From Planctomycetota bacterium (lineage in GTDB: Bacteria > Planctomycetota > B15-G4 > SIAN01), in NCBI GenBank assembly GCA_009691715.1, contig SIAN01000006.1:62001-126000 (forward strand): a stretch of DNA of 64,000 bases. Reading direction: 5' to 3'. The notes under the pieces were generated by a model. That model did no database searches, was not told where the DNA came from, and saw only the letters and a list, made by a program, of their open reading frames with translations. Below, one piece after another: positions 1 through 9,180 of this stretch. A program made the translations under genes and the position numbers. How positions within the stretch are numbered: position 1 is the stretch's first letter; every line of letters begins with the position of its first letter.

Positions 1-1315
1 CGCGGGCAAGGTCGGCGGGACGGAAGTCGCGCGGCGAGTCGAGTGGTGCGAGCAGGCGCGCGCGGATCGTCGCGGCGGCGCCGGTGGGCTCGAGCTGCCA
101 GGTCGACACCTCGAAGGTCGCCGTCAGCGAGTGGAGCAGTTGTGCCGATTGCACCGCGGACTTGAGACCGTGGCCGACGAGGCGGTCGGCGTCGCGGGCG
201 AGCGCCGCGGCGACCTCGCGCGCGATCGAATCGAGTTCGCGCCGCTCCGAAAGCATCTCGAGTGATCCCTGCGCGTGGCCCGCCGCAGCCTTCGCCGCCT
301 GAACGAGCGCGGCTCCGTCGAATGGCGTCGCGTGGGCGAGGCGCTCGATCTGCGCCAAGGCTTCGGCGAACGCGGCACCTTGCACAGCGTCGAGCGCGCT
401 CGCGACCGCGACTGCGGGCACGAACCGCGACGCGTCGAACAGCGGCTGCGCCACCGGCACCGGCATCGCGTGATCGAGGCGCCAGTCGCGCAACTGCTCC
501 CAGCCGGCGTCGTCAAGATCGTGGTGGCAGGACGAGCAGTCGCGACTCGACCAGTCGAGCGCGCCGTGACCCGCCGCCTCGCGCGTCAACTTCTCCATCT
601 GCATCCGCACGGCCACCAACTGCCCCGCGAGCGCCGCGCGCTCGAACCAGTCGACACTCGCGTCGCCGCGCTGCCGCCAGTGCGGGCTCATCGAGAGCAG
701 GAAGCTCCCGGCCTCGAACGCGAGGTCGGGATGACCCGCCGCGATGAGGCGGTGATCGACGACGCGCGTCGCATCGCCCAGATGGCATTCGAGGCACTTC
801 ATCGCGAGCGCCGCGGCGTCCTTGGTATCGACGAGCCCGAGCTCGCGCACCGCCGCCGCGCGATCAAAGCCGCGCTGAAAGTGCGTCCCGTACCAACCCG
901 ACGCCGCACCATGGCACGCCTCGCAACTGACGCCGAACTCGGCGAGGTTGGCACCTTCGGTCGCCCCCTGACTCGGGCTCGCGTGACAGACCAGGCACTC
1001 GCGCGCTGCCGTCACGTCGATGCCGAGACGCCGCCCCATCGCCTGACCGAGCGGCGCCGACAAGACCTCGAACGCACGCCGGTGAGCGTCCTCTCGAAAC
1101 CAGGTCGCGAACTCGTCCTGCCGCGCCCGACCGTCGAGCGCGCGCGTCGAGCCGTGGCAACTGGTCGAGTCGCAGCTCGCGGGACCGACGAACTCGCTGA
1201 CGGACTCACCGACCGCCGCGCGCGCGGGAGCAGCGAAGACGAACGGCGCCGCCGCGAGCAGTGCGGTCCCAGCTACCGCGACCCCGCGCGCGAAGGAACG
1301 ACGATCGCAGCCCAT
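1..1315 (-). CDS. Exported multihaem cytochrome c (cytochrome c554-like), 3' end outside the window
   Basis: The frame is open from ATG at 1315 to the left edge (438 codons, no stop), so the C-terminus is missing. The N-terminus reads MGCDRRSFARG followed by a hydrophobic stretch and APARAA: an export signal with a twin-arginine look. Five haem-attachment motifs follow: an unusual CX4CH (CDSTSCH, residues 48-54) and four CXXCH (CLVCH 107-111, CEACH 131-135, CLECH 174-178, CSSCH 260-264). The stretch HRLIAAGHPDLAFE (188-201) resembles the GHP-type distal haem-ligand region of cytochrome c554-family proteins. The rest (280-438) is alpha-helical and haem-free. It is predicted to be a periplasmic electron carrier or multihaem reductase; the substrate cannot be told. 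It diverges from the TolB-amidohydrolase gene with only 64 bp between start codons. Confidence 0.85.
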   Translation of the reverse strand, partial: MGCDRRSFARGVAVAGTALLAAAPFVFAAPARAAVGESVSEFVGPASCDSTSCHGSTRALDGRARQDEFATWFREDAHRRAFEVLSAPLGQAMGRRLGIDVTAARECLVCHASPSQGATEGANLAEFGVSCEACHGAASGWYGTHFQRGFDRAAAVRELGLVDTKDAAALAMKCLECHLGDATRVVDHRLIAAGHPDLAFEAGSFLLSMSPHWRQRGDASVDWFERAALAGQLVAVRMQMEKLTREAAGHGALDWSSRDCSSCHHDLDDAGWEQLRDWRLDHAMPVPVAQPLFDASRFVPAVAVASALDAVQGAAFAEALAQIERLAHATPFDGAALVQAAKAAAGHAQGSLEMLSERRELDSIAREVAAALARDADRLVGHGLKSAVQSAQLLHSLTATFEVSTWQLEPTGAAATIRARLLAPLDSPRDFRPADLAR

Positions 1316-1379
1316 GACACCTCCTGCGCGACTGCCAGGCCCTTCCCGGAGAGGAACGGCTCGGCAACATGGCCGCCCC

Positions 1380-4300
1380 ATGAAACACCACCCGACGTCT
1401 CGACCGGCCCGCTCCCTCCTGCCGCTCATCGGACTCGCCCTCGCGGCGCCCTTAGTCGCTGTCTCCGCCGCACGCAGCGCGTCGCCGGCCGGGCTCGCCG
1501 CCGGCGACGGCGACGGCGACGAGTGCTGCACCGGCGGCCGCGCCGCACTCGGTCCATTCGCCGACCCCGCCCCCGCCGCGCCCACCGACTGGGACGTTAG
1601 CGCCGCGTTCGGCCCTGCCCGCGAGGTCACGATCGACACCGACGAAGGCACCTGGATGCAGGTCGACGTCAGCGCCGACGGGCAGACGCTCGCGTTCGAC
1701 CTGCTCGGCGACGTCTGGACGCTGCCGATCGGCGGCGGCGAGGCGACGTTGCTGCTCGGCGGCGGTGCGTGGGAATGGCAGCCGCGGTGGAGCCCGGATG
1801 GCGCGCGGCTCGCGTTCATCAGCGATCGCGGCGGCGCGGACAACGTCTGGAGCTGCGCGCGCGATGGCAGCGATCTGCGACAGGTCACGAAGGAGGACTT
1901 CCGGCTGGTCCACTGCGTCGAGTGGATGCCGGACGGCGAGTGGCTGCTGGTGCGCAAGCACTTCACCCACACGCGCTCGCTCGGCGCGGGCGAGATCTGG
2001 ATGTACCACGGCAACGGTGGCGGCGGCGCCGGAGTGCAGCTGACTGAAAAGAGCTCGAACACGGCCGACGTGAACGAGCCCGCGATCAGCAAGGACGGCC
2101 GCTGGCTCTGGTTCAGCCACGCCAGCGACTTCGACTACAACAAGAACCCGTATCAGGGGATCTACGCGGTCTCGCGCATCGATCGCGAAACCGGCAAGCG
2201 CGAATCGTTCAGCGATGGCAGCGGCGGCGCCTGCCGGCCGCGCCCCTCGCCCGATCTGAAGTCGGTGGCGATGGTGCGCCGCGCTGGATTGAAGACGGCG
2301 CTGTTCGTACGCGATCTCGCGAGCGGCCGCGAACGCCTGCTCTTCGACGGGCTCGACCACGACACGATGGAGACATGGTCGACGCACGGGACGTTTCCTG
2401 GCTACTGCTGGCTGCCTGACAGCTCGGCGATCGTGATCGCGGCGGGCGGCAAGCTCGTGCGCGTGGATGCTTCGGGCGGTGCCACCAACGGCGCGACCGG
2501 CGGCACCGTGACGCCGATCCTGTTCCACGCGAAGACGACGCACAGGGTCCACGACGCGCTGCGCTTCCAGCGTCCCGTACACGAGGAGACCGTTGCGGCG
2601 CGGATGGTCCGTTGGCCGCAACTTTCGCCGGATGGTGCGACGATCTGGTTCCAAGCGCTCGGGCAGATCTGGAAGCAGCCGCGTGATGGTGGCGTCGGCG
2701 TCCCAGGGTCAGGCGCGCCGACGCCGACGATCGCGACGCCGATCGCGACGGCGGCCGGCGCGTTCGCCTACGCCCCGGCACTCTCGCCCGACGGTCGGCG
2801 GCTCGCCTACGCGACCTTCGAGAACGGCGTCGGCGGCAAGCTCTGGATCGGTGCCGCTGATGGCAGCGCGCCGGCGAGCGTGCGTTTCGAACAGCCGGGC
2901 GTCATCGCGAATCCGGTCTTTTCGGCGGCCGGGAACGAGGTCGCGTTCGTGCTCGGCAGCGACGCGACGGTGCGCGGCGGGTCGCTCGCGGGCGATTCGC
3001 TGCGAATCGCTTGGCTCGAGGTCAACGTCAGCGGCACCAGTGACGGCGCGAGCAAGGGCGCGGCGCTCCACGAGGTGATGGCGACGACCAACCGCGGGAC
3101 GAACCGCCGGATGCCGCGGCTGTTTTTCGCGCCGGACGGCGAGCATCTGCTCTGGTTCGAGGACGGCGGCGCCGGCACCGTGCTGGTGCGCGCGACTCTC
3201 GACGGGCGGGAACAGGTCGTCCTCGCCACCAACGAAGACGCCGAGGAGATCGCACCGTCGCCGGACCTGCGCTGGATCGCCTGGAAAGAGCAGCACCAGA
3301 TCTATGTCGCGCCGTTCCCTTCGGCCATCGGTCGCACGCTGACGATCGGCCGCAGCGGCGCGCCGATGCCGGTGAAGAAGCTGACGGATGTCGGCGGCAG
3401 CTGGCCGGCGTGGAGCAGCGACTCGAAGTGGCTGACGTGGACGCTCGGACCGGACTTCGCGGTGCAGGAGGTGGCGAAGCTCTTCGTGCCGGAGAAGCCG
3501 GTCGAGGCGAAGCCTGCTGGTGAGCCGGAAGCGGGTGAGCCGGCAGCGGGTGAGCCGGCAGCGGGCGAGCCGGCGGCGGAAGCGCCGGCGGCGGAAGCGC
3601 CGGCAGTGGTGGCGCCGGCAGCGGGCGAGCCGGCAGTGGTGGCGCCGGCGGCGGAAGCGCCGGCAGTGGTGGCGCCGGCAGCGGGCGAGCCGGCAGTGGT
3701 GGCGCCGGCGGCGGGAGCGCCGGCAGTGGTGGCGCCGGCAGCGGGCGAGCCGGCAGTGGTGGCGCCGGCGCCGCTGAAGCCTGCGGCGGCAGAGAAGCCC
3801 GCCGAGTTCACGGCGCAAGGCGTACGGCCGGACGCGACGGTCGTGCGATTGACGGCGAGCGCGCCGGGCGATGTGCCGAGCGGCCGGTTCGCGATCGTCG
3901 GCGCGCGGATCATCACGATGCGCGGCGACGAGGTGATCGCGGACGGCACGCTCGTCGTCGAGAACAACCGGATCGTCGCAGTCGGGCCGCGCGCGACGAC
4001 CGCCGTGCCTCTGGACGCAAGCGTGATCGACGGCGCCGGCAAGACCGTGATGCCGGGGCTGATCGACGTGCACGCGCACTTGCACTACAACGCGCTCGAC
4101 ATCCAGCCGACGCAGCCGTGGGAGTACTTGGTCAACCTCGCGTACGGCGTCACGACCACGCACGATCCGTCGGCGGCGACCGAGCTCGTCTTCGCGCAGT
4201 CGGAGCTGGTGAAGAGCGGGCGAATGGTCGGTCCGCGGGTCTACTCGACCGGCTACATCCTCTATGGCGCGAAGAGCGCCAACAAGGCCGAGATCGACTC

Positions 4301-5114
4301 GCAGGACGATGCGCGCAAACACTTGCGGCGGTTGAAGGCGGTCGGCGCGTTCAGCGTGAAGAGCTACAACCAGCCGCGCCGGACGCAGCGCCAGTGGGTG
4401 ATCGCCGCGGCGCGCGAGGAGCAGATGCTGGTCGTGCCGGAGGGCGGCTCGCTGCTGGCGCACAATCTCACCATGTGCCTCGATGGCCACACCGGCGTCG
4501 AGCACAACCTGCCGGTCGCGCCGCTCTACAAAGATGTCGTCACGCTCTTCGCCAACTCCGGCACCGGCATCACGCCGACGCTGATCGTCACTTACGGCGG
4601 GTTGAACGGCGAGTACTGGTGGTACCAGCACGATCGCGTGTTCGAGAAGGAGCCGCTGCGGTCGCTGATGCCGCCCGGTGCGCTCGACGCGAAGGCGCGC
4701 CGGCGCGACGTGTTTGCGTTCGACGACGACTTCCAGCACGTGAAGATCGCCGAGGCGTGCGCCAAGATCCTGCGCGCGGGCGGCCATCTGCAACTCGGCG
4801 CGCACGGGCAGTTGCAGGGACTCGGCGCGCACTGGGAACTGTGGATGCTCGGCCAGGGTGGACTCACGCCGCTCGAAGCGATCCGCTGCGCCACCCATTA
4901 CGGCGCTTGGTACCTCGGCCTCGATGGCGACCTCGGCTCGATCGACACCGGCAAGCTCGCCGACTTCGTCGTGCTGACGAAGAACCCGCTCGAAGACTTG
5001 CGCAACACCGACTCCATCGAGCTCACCTGCGCCAACGGCCGGCTTTACGACGCCGGCACGATGGCCCAGCGCCTGCCGTCCTCAACTCCCCGCGCGCGCC
5101 TGACTTGGGAGTGA
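1380..5114 (+). CDS. Secreted TolB-type beta-propeller / amidohydrolase fusion
   Basis: 1,244 aa from ATG 1380, chosen because it directly precedes a signal peptide (MKHHPTSRPARSLLPLIGLA); an ATG 66 nt upstream would add an unlikely leader. Residues ~85-700 hold WD40-like PD40 repeats of the TolB type (for example WSPDGARLAFISDR). Residues ~705-810 are an Ala/Pro/Glu/Val-rich tandem-repeat linker. The C-terminal ~400 residues are an amidohydrolase: GLIDVHAHLH with metal-binding H898 and H900, a candidate K994 in SVKSYNQP, and H1028/H1042 on later strands, then LGAHGQLQGLGAHWELW and GKLADFVVL, which are typical of the TolB-amidohydrolase family. Probably a periplasmic or secreted metal-dependent hydrolase of cyclic amides or peptides; the substrate is unknown. 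The long linker is the main departure from relatives. Confidence 0.9.
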   Translation: MKHHPTSRPARSLLPLIGLALAAPLVAVSAARSASPAGLAAGDGDGDECCTGGRAALGPFADPAPAAPTDWDVSAAFGPAREVTIDTDEGTWMQVDVSADGQTLAFDLLGDVWTLPIGGGEATLLLGGGAWEWQPRWSPDGARLAFISDRGGADNVWSCARDGSDLRQVTKEDFRLVHCVEWMPDGEWLLVRKHFTHTRSLGAGEIWMYHGNGGGGAGVQLTEKSSNTADVNEPAISKDGRWLWFSHASDFDYNKNPYQGIYAVSRIDRETGKRESFSDGSGGACRPRPSPDLKSVAMVRRAGLKTALFVRDLASGRERLLFDGLDHDTMETWSTHGTFPGYCWLPDSSAIVIAAGGKLVRVDASGGATNGATGGTVTPILFHAKTTHRVHDALRFQRPVHEETVAARMVRWPQLSPDGATIWFQALGQIWKQPRDGGVGVPGSGAPTPTIATPIATAAGAFAYAPALSPDGRRLAYATFENGVGGKLWIGAADGSAPASVRFEQPGVIANPVFSAAGNEVAFVLGSDATVRGGSLAGDSLRIAWLEVNVSGTSDGASKGAALHEVMATTNRGTNRRMPRLFFAPDGEHLLWFEDGGAGTVLVRATLDGREQVVLATNEDAEEIAPSPDLRWIAWKEQHQIYVAPFPSAIGRTLTIGRSGAPMPVKKLTDVGGSWPAWSSDSKWLTWTLGPDFAVQEVAKLFVPEKPVEAKPAGEPEAGEPAAGEPAAGEPAAEAPAAEAPAVVAPAAGEPAVVAPAAEAPAVVAPAAGEPAVVAPAAGAPAVVAPAAGEPAVVAPAPLKPAAAEKPAEFTAQGVRPDATVVRLTASAPGDVPSGRFAIVGARIITMRGDEVIADGTLVVENNRIVAVGPRATTAVPLDASVIDGAGKTVMPGLIDVHAHLHYNALDIQPTQPWEYLVNLAYGVTTTHDPSAATELVFAQSELVKSGRMVGPRVYSTGYILYGAKSANKAEIDSQDDARKHLRRLKAVGAFSVKSYNQPRRTQRQWVIAAAREEQMLVVPEGGSLLAHNLTMCLDGHTGVEHNLPVAPLYKDVVTLFANSGTGITPTLIVTYGGLNGEYWWYQHDRVFEKEPLRSLMPPGALDAKARRRDVFAFDDDFQHVKIAEACAKILRAGGHLQLGAHGQLQGLGAHWELWMLGQGGLTPLEAIRCATHYGAWYLGLDGDLGSIDTGKLADFVVLTKNPLEDLRNTDSIELTCANGRLYDAGTMAQRLPSSTPRARLTWE
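3601..3771 (+). repeat. 60-bp in-frame tandem repeat encoding a Pro/Ala/Val linker
   Basis: Three nearly identical 60-bp units start at 3601, 3661 and 3721 and differ at very few bases. Each is built from two ~30-bp half-units encoding AVVAPAAGEP and AVVAPAAEAP or GAP. Related shorter GEPAAGEPAA repeats lie just upstream (3520-3600). The unit length is a multiple of three, so copy-number changes keep the frame. It forms the flexible linker between the propeller and the amidohydrolase domain, and is likely to vary in length between strains. Confidence 0.9.
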
Positions 5115-5185
5115 CCGCGCGAAAAGCACCACACATCGCGATCCGGGTTCGAAACGCCGGTGGGTGCCGCACCATCTCCGCCGCC

Positions 5186-5236
5186 GGTGACGAAACCGAC
5201 GTTCTGTGTCTGGATCAGATTGTCGGTTTCGTCACC
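5186..5236. repeat. Perfect 15-bp-stem palindrome, copy 1 (terminator-like)
   Basis: GGTGACGAAACCGAC (5186-5200) is the exact reverse complement of GTCGGTTTCGTCACC (5222-5236), around a 21-nt spacer containing TTCTGTGTCTGGATCAGA. The element lies between two convergent genes and its right arm contains the TGA stop of the leftward YjbR-like gene (5232-5234). The same stem and spacer recur at 6343 and, inverted, at 23225. Similarity between copies 1 and 2 reaches back about 50 bp (to ~5136 and ~6294). No T-tract follows, so a factor-independent terminator is not proven; a REP-like repeat is an equal possibility. Confidence 0.85.
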
Positions 5237-5552
5237 GCTTCGGAGCGACCAGTGACCAGGAATCGGCGATCAGGGCTTTGAGCGCGACGCGCGTCACGGT
5301 GGCGAGCGTGACGCCGAGCCAGCGGCCGCCCCAAATGGCGACGTAGGTCTGCGGGGCTGCGACGACGAGCGCGTCGAGGTTGGCAGGAGTCGCCTTCAGG
5401 CTGACGGATCGGCCGTCCGGCGGCAGCGAGGCGAAGACCTTCCCGCGCACGCGGAAGTCGGGGTGGCCCATGTGGGCGCCCTCTTCGGCGCCCGGCAGCG
5501 CGAGCGCGATCGCGCGCGCGTCGTCCGGTGACATGCCGCGATGCTTCGCCAT
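5232..5552 (-). CDS. MmcQ/YjbR family protein
   Basis: 106 aa starting MAKHRGMSPDDARAIALALPG. This start is chosen because it lies 29 nt after the upstream gene's stop and matches the usual family N-terminus; a longer reading to 5618 would overlap that gene. Family features are the N-terminal ALALPGAEE helix, GHPDFRVRGKVFASL, and the C-terminal LGVTLATV and LIADSWSLVAPKR. YjbR-like proteins have a small alpha/beta fold resembling DNA-binding modules of transcription regulators; their function is not well established. It is the last gene of a leftward group with the DUF1579-like gene. Confidence 0.8.
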   Translation of the reverse strand: MAKHRGMSPDDARAIALALPGAEEGAHMGHPDFRVRGKVFASLPPDGRSVSLKATPANLDALVVAAPQTYVAIWGGRWLGVTLATVTRVALKALIADSWSLVAPKR

Positions 5553-5581
5553 CGCTCGTGCCTCACTCCGCTCTGGCGTTC

Positions 5582-6045
5582 CTACTTCCGACAGCTCCCG
5601 TCCATCGACGGGAACCACTGGTTCCGATCCGGCGACACTTCCATCTTAAAGGTGTAGGTCGCGGCGCGGACGGCGAATCGGCAGCGCATGTGACCCATCG
5701 GCCCCACCGTGTCCATCACCAGCTCGTCGCCGGCCCACTTGCCGGTGAAGACCGCGAGCGTGCCGCCCATCGTGTCCCACCAATGCAACGTCGTGATCGA
5801 CTTCTCCGGGTCGAACCAGAACACGCCATGGCCGGCAAACGCGACCACGCCGCCGCGCCGCTGCTCGTACTGCTGGATCAGCAAGAAGCCGTCGAGCGAC
5901 AGGCGGTTGCTCACCTTGCCGATCGCGCTGCCGCCCTCCGGCAGGAACGGCGACGGGTGAGCTTTTCGTCGCCGGCCCATTCACCGGCGAGCTTCGCCAG
6001 TTGCTGGTGGGCGGATCCGGGCTTGGGCATTTCCATCAGCTGCAT
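5582..6045 (-). pseudogene. DUF1579-family gene with a frameshift
   Basis: The N-terminus begins MQLMEMPKPGSAHQQLAKLAG (ATG at 6045, GGAGA about 8 nt upstream), a typical DUF1579 start. The frame is lost near 5957, where EKL should run into HPSPFLPEGG; the rest (IGKVSNRLSLDGFLLIQQYE to WFPSMDGSCRK, stop TAG at 5582) continues in another frame. One missing base next to CTCACCC restores a normal ~155-aa protein. DUF1579 proteins are lipocalin-like proteins of unknown role, common in Planctomycetota and Acidobacteria. Either a recent pseudogene or a one-base sequence error; everything apart from the shift looks intact. Confidence 0.75.
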
Positions 6046-6342
6046 CCGTGTTCTCTCCGTTGAATCAAACGGCGGCGATGACCGGCCGTGCGCGACAGAA
6101 TCTCGACTTGACCCTCGCGACGGTGCCGGCGTTACGACCATCTCGAACTTTTCAAGGATCGCGCCAGCCCGCCGGCTCGATTCCTCAACGATCGTCACGC
6201 GCTTGATGCGACACCGATTTTCGTCTGGCCACCGCCACCCCACCGCCAACCCAGACGCAGCCTGTCCCCGGAGCGAGCGGTTGCCGCCTTGCGTCGCGAT
6301 CCGTATCGAAATGTCGGTCTGTTTCGCACTCTCGCCGCAGCC
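6046..6342. other. Intergenic spacer upstream of the DUF1579 gene
   Basis: Together with the adjacent palindrome this is a 374-bp stretch without a gene. It should hold the promoter of the leftward DUF1579/YjbR pair, but no convincing -35/-10 pair stands out. The right end (about 6294-6342) resembles the 50 bp upstream of palindrome copy 1. Confidence 0.4.
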
Positions 6343-6384
6343 GGTGACGAAACCGACATTCTGTGTTTGGATCAGATTGTCGGT
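6343..6384. repeat. Palindromic repeat, copy 2 (right arm degenerate)
   Basis: The left arm GGTGACGAAACCGAC (6343-6357) and the spacer (6358-6378) match copy 1 almost exactly. The right arm matches only GTCGGT before diverging. A partial alternative arm, GTCGGTCTGTTTCG, lies just upstream (6313-6326), as if the element had been rearranged. It sits 36 nt beyond the 3' end of the leftward exonuclease gene. Confidence 0.75.
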
Positions 6385-6419
6385 CCGACCGGGTCCGGCG
6401 CGAATCCGCCGGCCGGATC

Positions 6420-7019
6420 TCAGCCGAACAGCCCCTTCTCGCGAACCAGCTTGATCACGCCGATCTTCACCAGCTCGAAGTAGCACTTGGCGCAGACGGC
6501 GACGTCGTACGCCGCCTCGTGCCGCTCCTCGCAGGGCTGGCCGAACAGGCGGGCGTACAGCTCCGGCAGCTTCGGCCACTTGAAGCCCTTCGAGCTCGGG
6601 ATCGCGCACAGATCGGTCGCCGTCTTCATGGTGCAGACGAGCGTCTTGCGGGCGAACGGGTCGGCCCGCTTCGCGCGCACGAACTCGGCGCCGATCACCG
6701 ACTCGTCGAACGACAGGTTGTGCGCGACGATCACCTTCGCTGTCGCCGCCGCCTTCGCGAACGCGTCGAGTGCCTCGCTTAGCGCAACCCCCTCGGCGAG
6801 CGCGCGCGCCTGCGTGATCTTGTGCACCTGCGCCGCATCGTCCGGGATCGTGAACCCCTCCGGCTTGACGACGAACGCGCGCGCATCGAGCTGCCGCCCA
6901 TCGCTCTCGAACATCGCCCACGCCAGTTGCACGACCCGCGGCCAGTTGGCGACGTCGCTCTTCGGCGCGTTCCAGTTGCGCGGCAGCCCGGTCGTCTCGC
7001 AATCGATCACGAGGTGCAT
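6420..7019 (-). CDS. DnaQ-fold 3'-5' exonuclease
   Basis: 199 aa from ATG 7019. All three DEDD-type exonuclease motifs are present: ExoI DCETTG near the N-terminus, ExoII AHNLSFDE, and ExoIII with the spacing HEAAYDV (DEDDh type). It is a stand-alone nuclease domain like those used in proofreading or RNA/DNA end trimming. The start is one nucleotide after the stop of the upstream redoxin-M28 gene (TGACATG), which carries a GGGAGGC ribosome-binding site at its end, so the two are probably co-transcribed and coupled. Confidence 0.85.
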   Translation of the reverse strand: MHLVIDCETTGLPRNWNAPKSDVANWPRVVQLAWAMFESDGRQLDARAFVVKPEGFTIPDDAAQVHKITQARALAEGVALSEALDAFAKAAATAKVIVAHNLSFDESVIGAEFVRAKRADPFARKTLVCTMKTATDLCAIPSSKGFKWPKLPELYARLFGQPCEERHEAAYDVAVCAKCYFELVKIGVIKLVREKGLFG

Positions 7020-7020
7020 G

Positions 7021-9180
7021 TCAGCCTCCCGCCGCCCGCGCCGGCCCCGCGTCGGGTCGCAGCGCCTTGAACTCCGACGTCGGATTCCACTGCGGCCACT
7101 CGGTCTGCGCCAGCGTCCGTCGCACCACCGACAGCAGCGCGCGCAGATCATCGACCGCGCCGTCGAAGTTCCACGCCGGATCGAACTCGTCGCTCGGTTT
7201 GTGGTAACGCTCCGCCGTGTAGAGGCGCCGGATCTCCAAGCCGTACTCGCTGCCCTGCCCGACGAACTCGATGCCCTTCCCGGTGTAGAGCGCCGGCACG
7301 CCCGCCCGCGCGAAGGGCAGCTGATCCGACCGGTAGTAGGAGCCCTTCTCCGGCTCCGGATCGGGCGCCAGCACGCGCCCCTGCGCCGCAAGCGCCTCGG
7401 AGAGCAACGGCTCGAGCGACGTCTGCCCCATCCCGACCACCGACAAATCGCGCGTCCGACCCCACACGTTGATCCCGTCGAGGTTGACCAGCGCCATCGC
7501 CTCCGCCAGCGGGAAGACCGGCTTCTCCGCATACCACTGCGAACCGAGCAGCCCGCGCTCCTCCGCCGTCACGAACAGCGCGACCACGGAGCGTCGCGCC
7601 CGCGGCCCGCGCCCGAGCGCGCGCACCATCTCGAGCAGCCCCGCGCAACCGCTCGCGTTGTCGACCGCGCCATTCAGGATCGTGTCGCCGCTCTTCGTCG
7701 GATCGATGCCAAAGTGGTCCCAATGCGCCGTCATCACCACGTGCTCGTGCGACGCGCGCGGATCGCAGCCCGGCAGGATCGCGATCACGTTGTGCGAGAC
7801 GATCGGCGTGAAACGATTGTCGAGCTTCGCCGTCGCCGGCATCCCGAGCGTGATGGCCTTGAAACCGTCCTGTCCCGCCGCCGCCTTCAGCGTCTCGAAC
7901 TCGAGGCCCGCGCCGCTGCGCCGCAGCAGATCGACCGCGACCTCGCGCGTGATCCAGCCCTCGAACGCACAGCGCGACTCGCCGCCATCCGCGCGCCCGA
8001 AGTCGAACTGCTCGCCGCCCCAGCTGTTGCGCACGACCTCCCACGGATAGGCCGCCGGCTCGGTCTCGTGCACGATCAGGCAACCCGCCGCGCCCTGCGC
8101 CGCCGCCTCCTCGTATTTGTAGGTCCAGCGCCCGTAGTACGTCATCGCCTTGCCGCCGAAACGACCGTCCGTGACCGGCGGATCGTTGATCAGGCAGACC
8201 ACGACCTTGCCCTTCACGTCGAGCCCGGCGTAGTCGTCCCAGCCGAACTCCGGCGCGCGGCAGCCGTAGCCGACGAAGACCAGCTCGCCGCCGACTTCGA
8301 GCTTGGGCGTCTTCTGCCGCCGCGTCATCAACACGAAGTCGTCGAGAAAGCGCTGCGAAAGCCCGCCGACCGCGAGCTGCGGCGGCGTCTCCTTCGTCAC
8401 GCTCAAGAGCGGCACCGGCTGCACGAAGCTCGGTCCGTTGCCGGGCGACCAACCAGCCGCGACCAACTGCTCGGTCAGGAACTCGATGGATTTGCGCTCG
8501 GCGCGCGTGCCGACGCCGCGGCCCTCGAATTCGTCAGAGGCCAGCTGCTTCAGATCGCGCCGGATCGCCTCGCCGTCGAGCAACTCCGGCGTAAGCGCCG
8601 TCGGCGCATCGACCAGCGCGCGCGCCGCCGGCAGCACCTCGGGCTTCTTGCCGAGCGCTTCGAGCAGCGCCTGCCAGTCGTCGCCGTGCTTCAGGTCGTA
8701 CGCACCATCGACGTGACCGAGCCGTCCGTCGGACTCGACCAGGAACAGCGAGCGTTTCGCGATCCCGCCGTAGTTCTCGACGAAGACGCCGAACTCACGC
8801 GCGGCGCGGCCTTGGTCATCGGTCAGCAGCTGGAATGGCAGCGCCAGCGAGTCGCAGAACTTCCGGTGCGACTCGACGCTGTCGAGGGCGACGCCGAAGA
8901 CCATCACGTCGCGGCCAGTGAACTCGGCGAACCTGTCCCGCAGGTCCGAGAGCTCCTGCGTTCAGCCAGGGGTGAAGTCCTTCGGATAGAAGGCCAGCAG
9001 GTAGCGCTTGCCTTTCAGCGACGCCGCCGTGATCCAGCGGCCCGACTGGTCGGCCATCCGGAACTCAGGCACCGGCGCGCCGACGGTCGGCAGATCGGCG
9101 GGCGCGTTTGCGCCGGGGCTCGGCATGGGCGCGGCAAGCGCCGCGACGAACGCCGCGGCCGCCAAGATGAATGGGAGCAT
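7021..9180 (-). CDS. Peroxiredoxin-M28 metallopeptidase fusion; selenoprotein with Sec73
   Basis: A 719-aa protein if the TGA at 8962-8964 is read as selenocysteine. ATG 9180 is preceded by GAGGAGGAAGAGG and begins a signal peptide (MLPFILAAAAFVAALAAP). Residues ~30-190 are a peroxiredoxin/AhpC-TSA domain: AFYPKDFTPG-U-TQELSDL puts the TGA exactly where the peroxidatic Cys belongs. A further Cys lies in HRKFCDSL. Residues ~215-710 are an M28 aminopeptidase domain with an internal PA-type insertion and Zn-site motifs: TAHWDHFG, NGAVDNASGCAG, VTAEERGLLGS, and a later YHKPSDEFD. The frame is continuous across both domains. The predicted location is periplasmic. A downstream hairpin fits the bSECIS consensus. 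Stopping at the TGA would leave a 72-residue fragment without an active site. Confidence 0.85.
8923..8964 (-). promoter_or_regulatory. UGA (Sec) codon and candidate bSECIS hairpin of the redoxin-M28 gene
   Basis: The TGA is at 8964-8962 on the minus strand. Downstream, CUCGG pairs with CCGAG and, inside that, CCUG pairs with CAGG around a CGGGA loop. The loop starts 22 nt after the TGA and has G as its second base. The known bacterial SECIS model asks for an apical loop 16-37 nt after UGA with a G in the first two loop positions. SelB binding is inferred. Confidence 0.7.

Noticed and set aside
2709..4898. A 729-codon open frame on the minus strand opposite the TolB-amidohydrolase gene
   Set aside because: Arg/His-rich composition with no domain; it is the antisense shadow of a very GC-rich gene with strong third-position bias.
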